Shown here piece by piece: positions 25,892-34,543 of a stretch of 64,000 bases of DNA; the stretch's first letter is position 1, and every line of letters starts with the position of its first letter. The notes below the pieces were generated by a model, which saw only the letters and a list, made by a program, of their open reading frames with translations, was not told the origin of the DNA and did no database searches. Source of the DNA: Streptomyces sp. S465 (GTDB lineage Bacteria; Actinomycetota; Actinomycetes; Streptomycetales; Streptomycetaceae); assembly GCF_026898115.1 (NCBI RefSeq), contig NZ_CP114036.1, forward strand, positions 6,132,001 to 6,196,000. Reading direction: 5' to 3'. Both the position numbers and the translations under genes were made by a program.

Positions 25892-26646
25892 TCCCCACGG
25901 GTCCCCGGCGCGACGTCCCGGCCACCGCCGCCCGGCTGGGCTTCGGCGTGCCCGGCTACGCCCACCCCCTGGTCGCGCCCACCGAATGGGCCGAGCTCGC
26001 CCGCCCCGGAGCGCCCCTGCACTGGGCGGTCCTCGACGTCGCGCGCGGTCCCGGCGCGCGCCGGGACCCGCACTGCCTCACGGCGGCGGCCCGGCTGCGC
26101 GCCGCGGGCGTGCGGGTGCTGGGCCACCTCGACCTGAGGTGCGGCACCCGCCCGTTTGGCGAGCTGATCAGTGACGCGAACCACTTCCTGGACTGGTACC
26201 GGGTCGACGGCTTCTGCCTGGACCGCTGCCCGGTGGACCGCCCCGGTCTGCCGGACGTCCGCCGTACGGCGACCACGCTGCGCGCGCTGCTGGGCGGGGC
26301 GTATCTGGTGCTCGGCCAGGGCGTCCATCCGCATGAGGGCTATATGGAGCTCGCCGATCAGCTGGTGACCTTCCGGGGCCCGTGGGCCGACTACCGTTGG
26401 TCCCAGGTGGCCGAGTGGACGGCCGGATACCCGCCCGAACGGTTCTGTCACCAGGTGCACGGCGTCCCCCGCCGGCACCTGGAGGAGGCGCTGCGGATCG
26501 CCTGCTGGCAGGGCGCGGGCACGGTCTACTTCACCGACCGGATGGCCCGTCCGGGGGGACGGACCCGTGCCGAGTCCCCCTGGGAGGCCCTGCCCGGCTA
26601 CTGGGACGAAATCGTCTCGCGACTCGGACCACGTGTCATGGAATGA
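25879..26646 (+). CDS. Spherulation-specific family 4 (spherulin-4, GH135-like) protein
   Basis: A 255-residue protein with a (beta/alpha)8-type pattern: FGVPGYAHPLVAPTEW, AAGVRVLGHLDLRCG, WYRVDGFCLD and LVLGQGVHPHEGYMELAD. This matches the spherulin-4 family, which includes Sph3 (GH135) that cleaves galactosaminogalactan. No signal peptide is seen, so it is probably cytosolic or exported by an unknown route. At the position where family members usually have Asp-Glu (DGIFxDE) this protein has Asp-Arg (DGFCLDR), so catalysis is uncertain. It overlaps the epimerase gene by 13 bp and ends the operon. Confidence 0.82.
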   Translation: MSHLIPTGPRRDVPATAARLGFGVPGYAHPLVAPTEWAELARPGAPLHWAVLDVARGPGARRDPHCLTAAARLRAAGVRVLGHLDLRCGTRPFGELISDANHFLDWYRVDGFCLDRCPVDRPGLPDVRRTATTLRALLGGAYLVLGQGVHPHEGYMELADQLVTFRGPWADYRWSQVAEWTAGYPPERFCHQVHGVPRRHLEEALRIACWQGAGTVYFTDRMARPGGRTRAESPWEALPGYWDEIVSRLGPRVME

Positions 26647-26665
26647 GATGGGGCGTGGCAGTGTT
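26640..26665 (+). promoter_or_regulatory. SigR-type promoter of moeZ
   Basis: GGAAT (26640-26644), exactly 18 nt, then GTT (26663-26665), the consensus for the thiol-oxidative-stress sigma factor SigR of Streptomyces. It overlaps the last codons of the spherulin-like gene. Transcription should start near 26671-26674. moeZ-type genes are known SigR targets. Confidence 0.75.
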
Positions 26666-26675
26666 ACGAGAAGAA

Positions 26676-26704
26676 AACCTCCCCGCTCACGCGGGGGTGA
26701 ACCG
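26676..26704 (+). repeat. Single 29-nt CRISPR type I-E repeat-like hairpin
   Basis: The 29-nt segment has the I-E repeat layout: CTCCCCGC, TCAC loop, GCGGGGGTG and a terminal ACCG. The stem CCCCGC/GCGGGG spans 26681-26696. It lies within a few nucleotides of the predicted moeZ transcription start. There is no second copy nearby and no cas gene in the window, so it is not an array. Confidence 0.55.
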
Positions 26705-26731
26705 TCTGCTCCCTCCCCTTACGGAGTCCCC

Positions 26732-27910
26732 GTGTCGCTGCCACCCCTGGTCGAGCCGGCTGCCGAGCTCACCGTCGACGAGGTCCGCAGGTACTCACGC
26801 CATCTGATCATCCCGGATGTCGGGATGGACGGGCAGAAGCGGCTGAAGAACGCCAAGGTGCTCTGTGTGGGCGCGGGCGGTCTCGGCTCTCCGGCCCTCA
26901 TGTACCTCGCCGCGGCCGGCGTGGGCACCCTCGGCATCGTGGAGTTCGACGAGGTCGACGAGTCCAACCTGCAGCGCCAGATCATCCACAGCCAGGCGGA
27001 CATCGGCCGCTCCAAGGCGGAGTCCGCCCGTGACTCGGTCCTCGGTATCAACCCGTACGTCAACGTCGTGCTGCACGAGGGCCGCCTCGAGGCCGACAAC
27101 GTGATGGAGATCTTCTCCCAGTACGACCTGATCGTGGACGGCACCGACAACTTCGCCACCCGCTATCTGGTCAACGACGCCTGCGTGCTGCTGAACAAGC
27201 CGTACGTATGGGGTTCGATCTACCGCTTCGACGGCCAGGCGTCGGTCTTCTGGTCCGAGCACGGCCCCTGCTACCGCTGCCTGTACCCGGAGCCCCCGCC
27301 GCCCGGCATGGTCCCGTCCTGCGCCGAGGGCGGTGTGCTGGGCGTGCTGTGCGCCTCCATCGGCTCGATCCAGGTCACCGAGGCCATCAAGGTGCTCACC
27401 GGCACCGGTGACCCGCTGGTCGGGCGTCTGATGATCTACGACGCTCTGGAGATGACCTACCGCCAGGTCAAGGTCCGCAAGGACCCGGACTGCGCGGTCT
27501 GCGGCCAGAACCCGACCGTCACCGAGCTGATCGACTACGAGGCGTTCTGCGGTGTGGTGTCGGAGGAGGCCCAGGAGGCGGCGGCCGGTTCGACGATCAC
27601 TCCCAAGCAGCTCAAGGAGTGGATCGACGACGGCGAGAACATCGACATCATCGATGTCCGCGAGCCGAACGAGTACGAGATCGTCTCGATCCCCGGCGCC
27701 CGGCTGATCCCGAAGAACGAGTTCCTCATGGGCGGTGCCCTCCAGGACCTCCCGCAGGACAAGAAGATCGTCTTGCATTGCAAGACGGGTGTCCGATCGG
27801 CGGAAGTCCTGGCCGTCCTGAAGTCCGCGGGCTTCTCCGACGCCGTCCACGTGGGCGGCGGCGTGATCGGCTGGGTCAACCAGATCGAGCCCGAGAAGCC
27901 GGTCTACTGA
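26732..27910 (+). CDS. moeZ: MoeZ: adenylyltransferase/sulfurtransferase
   Basis: A 392-residue two-domain protein. The ThiF/MoeB domain has GAGGLGSPAL (ATP site), DGTDNFATRYL, a zinc CYRC pair and CAVCG. The C-terminal rhodanese domain starts near residue 290 (IIDVREPNEYEI) and carries the persulfide-forming Cys in LHCKTGVRS. MoeZ adenylates and thiocarboxylates small carrier proteins such as MoaD, CysO and ThiS for molybdopterin, cysteine and thiamin-type pathways. The GTG at 26732 has ACGGAG just upstream. It is driven by a SigR-type promoter, linking sulfur transfer to thiol stress. Confidence 0.95.
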   Translation: MSLPPLVEPAAELTVDEVRRYSRHLIIPDVGMDGQKRLKNAKVLCVGAGGLGSPALMYLAAAGVGTLGIVEFDEVDESNLQRQIIHSQADIGRSKAESARDSVLGINPYVNVVLHEGRLEADNVMEIFSQYDLIVDGTDNFATRYLVNDACVLLNKPYVWGSIYRFDGQASVFWSEHGPCYRCLYPEPPPPGMVPSCAEGGVLGVLCASIGSIQVTEAIKVLTGTGDPLVGRLMIYDALEMTYRQVKVRKDPDCAVCGQNPTVTELIDYEAFCGVVSEEAQEAAAGSTITPKQLKEWIDDGENIDIIDVREPNEYEIVSIPGARLIPKNEFLMGGALQDLPQDKKIVLHCKTGVRSAEVLAVLKSAGFSDAVHVGGGVIGWVNQIEPEKPVY

Positions 27911-27964
27911 TCCGGTCAGATCTGCGCCGATCCCTCTGATCTGATCAGCTGACGCATCGCGTAC

Positions 27965-28006
27965 AAGGGGGCCGGATCGCCGTCGAGGCGGCGATCCGGC
28001 CCCCTT
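27965..28006. terminator. Bidirectional terminator hairpin
   Basis: Arms of 18 nt (27965-27982 and 27989-28006) are perfectly complementary around a 6-nt loop. It lies between moeZ and the convergent peptidase gene. Confidence 0.85.
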
Positions 28007-28024
28007 ACCGATGCGCTGGACGCC

Positions 28025-29641
28025 TTACCCGCAGGTCGTGCCGGCGGCGGGCACCTTCCCGTCCAGCAGATAGGCGTTCACGGTCCTCGTCATACAGGTG
28101 TTGCCGCTGTTGTACGCGCCATGGCCCTGCCCCTTGTAGGTGACCTCGACGCCCACGCCCTCGCCCAGCTCCTGGACCATCTTCCGGGCCCCCTCGTACG
28201 GGGTGGCCGGGTCGCCGGTGTTGCCGACCACGAGGATCGGCGCGGAGCCCTCGGCGCTGACGTCAGGGGTGTCCGTGGTGCCGTCCGCGGGCCAGCCGGT
28301 GCAGGCGAGCAGGCCCCAGGCCAGATACTCGCCGAAGACCGGTGACGCCTTGCGGAAGCGCGGCAGCTGCGCCTTCACATCGGCCACGGTGTAACGCTGC
28401 CGGTCGTCCACGCAGTTGATGGCGGCATTGGCGGCGTTGATGTTGCTGTAGTGGCCGTTCTCGTCTCGGCCGGACATCGAATCCGCCATGGCGAGCAGCA
28501 GATTGCCCTTGCCGAGCCGCATCGCCTCCTGTAGCCCGAGCGTGAGGTATTTCCAGCTCTCCTTGTCGTAGAGGGCGGCGGCGATACCGCTCAGCGCCCC
28601 GTCCTGGGTGAGCTTCCGGCCGCTTTCGGTGGGCAGCGGCTTGGTGTCGAGCTGCTTCAGGAAGGCGGCGATCCTGTCGGTGCCCGCTGCCGGGTCGCCG
28701 CCGGTCGGACAGGCCGTGCCCTTCTCGGCGCAGTCCTTCAGATAGTTGTCGAGCGCGAGCTGGAACCCCTTCGCCTGGCCGTAGGAGCCCTGTTCGGGGT
28801 CCTCGGTGGGGTCGACCACGGCGTCCAGGACCGCGCGTCCCACCCGGTCGGGGAAGAGATGGGCGTAGACGCCGCCGAGTTCGGTGCCGTAGGAGATGCC
28901 GAAGTACGACAGCTTGTCGTCGCCGAGCACCTGCCGCATGAGATCCATGTCACGGGCGGCGCTCACGGTGTCCACATGGGGGAGCACCTTGCCCGAACGC
29001 TTCTCGCAGCCCTTGATGTACTTCTTGGCGTCCGCCAGGGCGGTCTTGACCTCGGCGGCGTCGTCCGGAGTGCCGTCGACGGCGTCCGAGGCGTCGATCT
29101 CCGCGTCGCTCTGGCAGGTCACCCCGGCGCTCTCGCCGACCCCGCGTGGATCGAAGCTCACCAGGTCATAGCGCGTCCGCAGCTTCTCGTAGTCGCCGGC
29201 GAAACCGGGCAGCGAGGAGACACCGGAACCGCCGGGTCCGCCGAAGTTGAACAACAGGGAGCCGATGCGCTTGCCCGGTCCGGTGGCCTTGGCGCGGATC
29301 ATGGCCAGATCGATCGTCTCGCCCTTGGGTTTGGCGTAGTCCAGCGGCGCCTTGAGCGTGGCGCATTCCCACTCGCTTCCCGGCTTCTCACCGGTGCCCT
29401 GCTTCGCGGTCGGGGCAGGGCAGGACGACCAGTCGAGCTTCTGACCGGTGAGCGAGCCCGGCAGCCCGGAGCCCGACGGGGAGGCCGGGGCCGGCGTCGA
29501 TGCGGACGCCGAGGGCTTGGACGACGCCTTGCCCTGCTCGCTTCCCCCGTCGTCGTCGCAGCCCGCGACGGCGACGAGGGCGGCCACGGCGGTCATGGAG
29601 ACCAGCGCCCTGGTCCGTATGGTGCGTGAGGAACTCGGCAT
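28025..29641 (-). CDS. Secreted S33-type alpha/beta-hydrolase peptidase (lipoprotein)
   Basis: A 538-residue protein. The signal ends in the lipobox VAGC (Cys at about residue 28) followed by DDDGGSEQ and a Ser/Pro linker. The catalytic domain resembles tripeptidyl aminopeptidases (SlpD/SlpE, TAP group): oxyanion region NFGGPGGSG, nucleophile GISYGTELG, acid region VVGNTGDPATPYEGA and His in GQGHGAYNSGN. These enzymes remove short peptides from extracellular proteins. It is followed upstream on the same strand by a close paralogue, so the pair probably arose by tandem duplication. Confidence 0.9.
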   Translation of the reverse strand: MPSSSRTIRTRALVSMTAVAALVAVAGCDDDGGSEQGKASSKPSASASTPAPASPSGSGLPGSLTGQKLDWSSCPAPTAKQGTGEKPGSEWECATLKAPLDYAKPKGETIDLAMIRAKATGPGKRIGSLLFNFGGPGGSGVSSLPGFAGDYEKLRTRYDLVSFDPRGVGESAGVTCQSDAEIDASDAVDGTPDDAAEVKTALADAKKYIKGCEKRSGKVLPHVDTVSAARDMDLMRQVLGDDKLSYFGISYGTELGGVYAHLFPDRVGRAVLDAVVDPTEDPEQGSYGQAKGFQLALDNYLKDCAEKGTACPTGGDPAAGTDRIAAFLKQLDTKPLPTESGRKLTQDGALSGIAAALYDKESWKYLTLGLQEAMRLGKGNLLLAMADSMSGRDENGHYSNINAANAAINCVDDRQRYTVADVKAQLPRFRKASPVFGEYLAWGLLACTGWPADGTTDTPDVSAEGSAPILVVGNTGDPATPYEGARKMVQELGEGVGVEVTYKGQGHGAYNSGNTCMTRTVNAYLLDGKVPAAGTTCG

Positions 29642-29713
29642 ATCCGGAGATCCTATGAGGAGACGGGGGCGAAAAGGTCAGCGCTTCTTCTCAATACCGT
29701 CACGGTTGACCTT

Positions 29714-31222
29714 TCAGGTGCAGACCTTTCCCTTCTTGGGCACCTTGCCGTCCAGCAGATAGGCGTTGACGGTCTTTCGGACACAGGCGCTTCCGCTGTC
29801 GTACGCCCCATGGCCCTCGCCCTTGTAGGTGAGCTCGACCCCGACGCCGGGCCCCAGCTCCTTCACCATCCGCCCCGCCCCCTCGTACGGGGTGGCCGGG
29901 TCGCCGGTGTTGCCGACGACCAGGATGGGGGCGGCGCCCTTGGCGCTGACGTCGGGTGTGGTCCAGGCGCCGCGGACCGGCCAGTCGGTGCACTGGGTGA
30001 GGCCCCACGCCATCATGTCGCCGAAGACGGGGGAGACCTTACGGAAGGCGGGCAGCTTCCGCTCGATGTCCGGGACCGTGTAGCGCTGCTTGAAGTCGGC
30101 GCAGGTGATGGCGGTCAGGGCGGACTGGAGGGTGCTGTAGTGGCCGTCCGGGCTGCGTCCGTTCATGGCGTCGCCCAGGGCCAGCAGAATCCTGCCGTCG
30201 CCCTGCTGGGCGGCCGCGATCCCCTGGGTGAGGTACTGCCAGTACTGCCGGGAGTACAGGGACTGCGCGATACCGCCGTCGGCCAGGGACTCGGTCAGCT
30301 TCCGGCCGCCGTAGCCGCGCACCGGCCGGGCGTCGAGCCGCTTCAGCAGCGAGCGGATCCGGGTCTGGGTGGGGCAGCTTTGGGCGCCGCCCTTGGCGCA
30401 CGCCTTCAGATAGTCGCCGAGGGCACGTTGGAACCCCTTGGCCTGGCCGAGCGCACCCTGCTCGGGCGTCTGCGTGGGGTCCACGACGCCGTCGAAGAGG
30501 GCGCGCCCCACCTTCTTCGGGTACAGGTGGGCGTAGACGCCGCCGAGTTCGGTGCCGTAGGAGACGCCGAAGTAGTGCATCTTCTTGTCGCCGAGGACGC
30601 GCCGCATCAGGTCCATGTCACGGGCGGCGTTGGTGGTGCCGACGTACGGCAGGACCGTGCCGGAGTTCTTCTCGCATCCGGCGGCAAAGGTCTTGACCCG
30701 GCGGACCAGGCTCTTCACCTCGGTGTTGTCGTCCGGGGTGGAGTCGGCGGCGTAGTTGGCGTCGAGCTGCCGGTCTCCGAGGCAGCGCACCCCGCTGCTG
30801 CGGCCGACCCCGCGCGGATCGAAGCTGACCAGGTCGTACCGGGTGCGCAGCTGCTTGTAGCCGGCGGCGAGGGCCGGAAGGGTGGCCACGCCCGAACCGC
30901 CGGGCCCGCCGAAGTTGAAGATGAGGGAGCCGATGTGCTTGCCCGGTCCGGTGGCCTTGGCGCGGATCATGGCGATGCCGATGGCCCGGCCGCGGGGCTT
31001 GCGGTAGTCCAGCGGCACATGGAGCGTCGCGCACTCCCAGTCCTTGCCCGGCGCCTTGGTGGCGGCCGCGTCCTGGCTCGTCGAAGGGGTGGGGCAGGCT
31101 GACCAGTCGAGCTTCTGATGGGCCGAGGTGTCCGGCCGCCCGCCGCCACCGCATCCGGCGGCCAGGAGGGCCGGCAGCAGGGCGGCGGCGGACAGCGCAC
31201 CGATGCGCAGAAGTCGGGACAC
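29714..31222 (-). CDS. Secreted S33-type alpha/beta-hydrolase peptidase, paralogue
   Basis: A 502-residue lipoprotein, VSRLLRIGALSAAALLPALLAAGCG at the start (lipobox LAAGC). Catalytic blocks parallel those of the neighbour at 28025: NFGGPGGSG, GVSYGTELG, VVGNTGDPATPYEGA and GEGHGAYDSGS. Many surrounding stretches are identical, including DRVGRA/KKVGRALFD and NAARDMDLMR. The GTG at 31222 places the signal peptide correctly; upstream in-frame codons are discarded. Likely a tripeptidyl-aminopeptidase-like enzyme. The 72-bp spacer suggests co-transcription with the next gene. Confidence 0.9.
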   Translation of the reverse strand: MSRLLRIGALSAAALLPALLAAGCGGGGRPDTSAHQKLDWSACPTPSTSQDAAATKAPGKDWECATLHVPLDYRKPRGRAIGIAMIRAKATGPGKHIGSLIFNFGGPGGSGVATLPALAAGYKQLRTRYDLVSFDPRGVGRSSGVRCLGDRQLDANYAADSTPDDNTEVKSLVRRVKTFAAGCEKNSGTVLPYVGTTNAARDMDLMRRVLGDKKMHYFGVSYGTELGGVYAHLYPKKVGRALFDGVVDPTQTPEQGALGQAKGFQRALGDYLKACAKGGAQSCPTQTRIRSLLKRLDARPVRGYGGRKLTESLADGGIAQSLYSRQYWQYLTQGIAAAQQGDGRILLALGDAMNGRSPDGHYSTLQSALTAITCADFKQRYTVPDIERKLPAFRKVSPVFGDMMAWGLTQCTDWPVRGAWTTPDVSAKGAAPILVVGNTGDPATPYEGAGRMVKELGPGVGVELTYKGEGHGAYDSGSACVRKTVNAYLLDGKVPKKGKVCT

Positions 31223-31477
31223 GGCGGCTCTCCCGTGGGTGGCGGTGTACCGCCATCCTGAGGGCCGCGGGCGCCCCACGCGCGCACAGCGGGGGCGTAC
31301 GGGTGAGGGGGGTCCAGTTGGCCGGGGCGGGCCCCGGAGGGCTCCAGCGGGGCCCCCACGGCTCCGTACGGGCTCCCTGACGGGCCCTCGCGGGTCCTTG
31401 TGGGCGAAGGTCCTCGCTGGCGAAGGGTCTTCGTGACGAGGTCTTCGTGACGAAGAGGGTCTGGCGGGAGAGGGCCC

Positions 31478-34324
31478 CTACAGCGCCTCTTTGCGGGTGA
31501 GGTGGGTGAAGGCCAGCCAGCCGGGCAGCACCGGCAGCCAGAAGACCATCAGCCGGAAGAGGAGCACCGCGGGCGCGGCGGTCTCGTACGGCAGCCCGGC
31601 GAAGGTCAGACCCGCGATCAGGGCCGCCTCGACCGCGCCCACACCGCCCGGGGTGGGCGCCGCCGACCCCAGGGCGTTGCCCGCGAGGAAGACCACGGCG
31701 ATGCTCGCGTAGCTCAGCTCACCGCCGAACGCGCGGATCGAGGAGTCGAGGCACATCACGTTCGCGGCGGTCAGCAGCAGTGTGCCGCCGATGCCGGCGA
31801 GCAGCTTCTTGGGCCGCTGGAGCACGTCCAGCATGCGCGGGATGACGCCCGCGAACAGCGACCGCAACCGGCTGGAGACGAACTTCCGCAGCACCGGAAT
31901 GGCGGCCACCACCAGGGCGAGGACGGCGGCCGTCAGCAGCCCGGCGATCACGGTCCGGGACGGCGAGAGCGCCGGGGTGCGCTCGGTCCCGGTGATGTAG
32001 CCGAAGGTCAGCAGCAGCACGATATGGCTGGCGAGCCCGAACAGCTGGGAGGCGCCCACACTCGCCACCGCGAGCCCCGGCCGCACCCCCGCGCGCTGTA
32101 GGAAGCGGGTGTTCAGGGCGACCCCGCCGACCGCCGCGGGCGCCACCAGCTTCACGAACGAGGCGGCGACCTGCGCAAGCACCGTCCGCCCGAGCGGCAC
32201 CTTCTCCGGGACGAAGCCGAGCAGGCTCAGCGCCGCGGCCACATAGGTCACTGCGGAGAAGACGAGCGCGAAGACGACCCAGATCCAGTTGGCCTCGCCG
32301 ACCAGGGCGCCCAGCTTGAGATGGGTGAACTGCGACAGCAGGAAGTACGCGGCGAAGGCCCCCGCGCAGAAGCTCACCAGGGTGCGCGGTTTGATGCGCT
32401 CCAGCCTTACGGGCTCTATCGGAGCCTGCGGCCGCACCAGCAGCACCTGCTGCCGGATCTGGGAGAGCAGATCCTCCTCGCGGGCGTCCTCCAGCGCCTC
32501 CTCCATGGCGCGCTTCTCCGCCTGCTTCTCGGCCTTGGCGGTCTTGCGGCCGCTGGTGACCGCCTCCGCACCCACGGCCTCCAAGGCCTCCTGCGCCTCG
32601 GTTTGGCGGGCCTCCTTGGCGGCGCGCGACGCCTCCAGGACGGCCTCCCGCTGGCGCTGGGCGCGCTCGCGGGCGAGCTGGCGCAGGGTCGCGCGGGTGC
32701 CCCGGCCGAGCGCCAGGGGCTGTAGCAGCGGAAGGCTGTCGGCGACCGCGTCCGGCCCGAGGACCTCGACCGCGGCGGCCACCGAGCGCTCAGCGCCCAC
32801 GCGCAGGCCCAGGGTGGTGAGCAGCTGCGCGATGTCCATCCGCAGCACCACATCGCCGGCCGCGATCTCACCGCCGCGCAGATCGGTCAGGACGACCGTG
32901 CCGTTGCGGTCGACCAGCAGGGCGTCGCTGTCCAGCCGCCGGTGGGCGATGCGCCGCGACTGGAGGGCCTGGACCTGGTGCCAGGCCCCGGCCAGCAGCT
33001 CGTCGGTGATCGCCTCGTCCGGCAGGGCGTGCAGCGGACGGCCGCCGACGTGCTCGTAGACGAGCATCACCGCGTCCGGGCCCAGCTCGGAGGTGGCGAT
33101 CAGCTTGGGCGCGTTGGCCCCGGACGCGATGGCCGCATAGGCGAGCAGCGCCTCCTGCTCCAGCGCCTGGCGCAGCGACTGGAGGCTGCGCGGCGGGGTG
33201 ATCGTCCGCAGGGTCAGCCGCTGCCAGACGCCGTAGAAGAAGCCCTGGGCCTGTTGTTCCCGGTCGACGACGGTGACGTCCAGGGGCGGGCCGTCCTCCA
33301 GGGTGACCAGATAGCGGCGGCCCCGGTCGACGTGGTGGCCGTGTTCGTCCTCGGGCTCCTCGGCCCGCATGGCGCTGACCGGTTTGAAGCCGACCCGGCG
33401 CAGCCCGGCGAGCAGGTTCTGGCCGGTGGGGCGCACATTGGGGGAGCCGACGGCGTAGAGCGTGCCGTAGGCCACCGTCCAGCCGATGAGCACCGTAAGG
33501 ATGATCGAGAACGGTGTGGTGTAGCCGCCCACGAGCACCGCGAAGGCGTCGAGCAGCAGCACGCACCACATGGCCACCCGCCAGCGGGGGCGCCGGGCCA
33601 TGCCGACGGCCGTCATATAGGCGATGACGGGGGCGAGATAGCCGTGCACGGGGTCGCTGAAGGTGCCGCCGGGCGCGGGCTGGGTGAGCGCCTCACGGAG
33701 CGAGCCGGGGGCGCCTCTGGCGACCCAGAGGTCCATGGTGAGGGACACACCGTGGGCCAGCACCGCGGCCAGGACACCGTCGGCGATCCGCAGCCCGTCC
33801 CGTTTGATCAGCCGCTCGAAGGCGAAGGCCACCGGCAGCACGAGGACGGCCACACCGGCCGTGAGCCCCGCGAAGTCGATCAGCAGCGGGGGCGCCTGGT
33901 TGGCGCCGTGCCCGATGTCCTTCTCCAGACCCGCGGTGGTGCCGTGGGCGAAGGCCGCGATGGCCAGCACGACGGCCATGCCGAGGACCCCGAGGAGCAG
34001 CCGCAGCAGATCGGAGGGGCGGTGCACCCGGGCGGGCAGCAGCGGCTCGTCCCCGGAGACCCGGTCCACATGACCCTCCGGTCCGTCCGAATCCTCTGGT
34101 CCGTCCGGGTTCTCCGGTCCGTCTATGTCCTCCGGTCCGTTGGGGTTCTCCGGCCCGTGTGCGTCCTGCGGTCCGTTTGGGGCGCAGCGGTCGGCGGCGT
34201 CCGGGGCGTCGGCACGGCCACCGGACGGTGCCTCGGAGCGCGACAGCGCCTCAGGGGTGCGGGCCTCCTCCTCAGGAGGCTGCGCACCCTGCTGCTTCGC
34301 CGTCTCTTCTTGATCTCGTATCAC
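31478..34324 (-). CDS. Kinase-like / lysylphosphatidylglycerol-synthase-type flippase fusion protein
   Basis: A 948-residue membrane protein. The N-terminus is disordered with tandem NGPEDI/DGPENP/DGPEDS hexapeptides (about residues 50-85). Several membrane segments follow (LLGVLGMAVVLAIAAFAHG and others), then a cytosolic kinase-like region (MLVYEHVGGRPLHAL, HRRLDSDALLVD, LTDLRGG) lacking the usual HxDxxxxN and DFG, then a coiled Ala/Glu/Lys segment, then a C-terminal eight-helix LPG_synthase_TM/YbhN (TIGR00374-type) domain with TPGGVGAVEAALIAGL. The latter class moves lipids or lipid-linked sugars. The upstream ATG at 34324 fits. Confidence 0.85.
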   Translation of the reverse strand: MIRDQEETAKQQGAQPPEEEARTPEALSRSEAPSGGRADAPDAADRCAPNGPQDAHGPENPNGPEDIDGPENPDGPEDSDGPEGHVDRVSGDEPLLPARVHRPSDLLRLLLGVLGMAVVLAIAAFAHGTTAGLEKDIGHGANQAPPLLIDFAGLTAGVAVLVLPVAFAFERLIKRDGLRIADGVLAAVLAHGVSLTMDLWVARGAPGSLREALTQPAPGGTFSDPVHGYLAPVIAYMTAVGMARRPRWRVAMWCVLLLDAFAVLVGGYTTPFSIILTVLIGWTVAYGTLYAVGSPNVRPTGQNLLAGLRRVGFKPVSAMRAEEPEDEHGHHVDRGRRYLVTLEDGPPLDVTVVDREQQAQGFFYGVWQRLTLRTITPPRSLQSLRQALEQEALLAYAAIASGANAPKLIATSELGPDAVMLVYEHVGGRPLHALPDEAITDELLAGAWHQVQALQSRRIAHRRLDSDALLVDRNGTVVLTDLRGGEIAAGDVVLRMDIAQLLTTLGLRVGAERSVAAAVEVLGPDAVADSLPLLQPLALGRGTRATLRQLARERAQRQREAVLEASRAAKEARQTEAQEALEAVGAEAVTSGRKTAKAEKQAEKRAMEEALEDAREEDLLSQIRQQVLLVRPQAPIEPVRLERIKPRTLVSFCAGAFAAYFLLSQFTHLKLGALVGEANWIWVVFALVFSAVTYVAAALSLLGFVPEKVPLGRTVLAQVAASFVKLVAPAAVGGVALNTRFLQRAGVRPGLAVASVGASQLFGLASHIVLLLTFGYITGTERTPALSPSRTVIAGLLTAAVLALVVAAIPVLRKFVSSRLRSLFAGVIPRMLDVLQRPKKLLAGIGGTLLLTAANVMCLDSSIRAFGGELSYASIAVVFLAGNALGSAAPTPGGVGAVEAALIAGLTFAGLPYETAAPAVLLFRLMVFWLPVLPGWLAFTHLTRKEAL

Positions 34325-34543
34325 CAGTCACCGCCCGGAAGATGGTGGCATGCCCGGGCTGCGGAGGGGGGCATCAGGGTGCATTTCGGGGACGTGGACC
34401 CCGAATGGTACGCCCTGCAAGGGATTCCCGCACAATGCGTGATCGAACCACCACTCGACCCGAAACGGGCCCGCGGCCACCGCTCGCGGGATACCCGGGG
34501 TACTTTCGCGCGGCTCTCGGCGGGATGCGGCAGGATGAGCCGG

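Noticed and set aside
26676..26704. CRISPR array
   Set aside because: Only one repeat-like unit exists; no spacers, second repeat or cas genes are in the window. Kept only as a single repeat-like hairpin.
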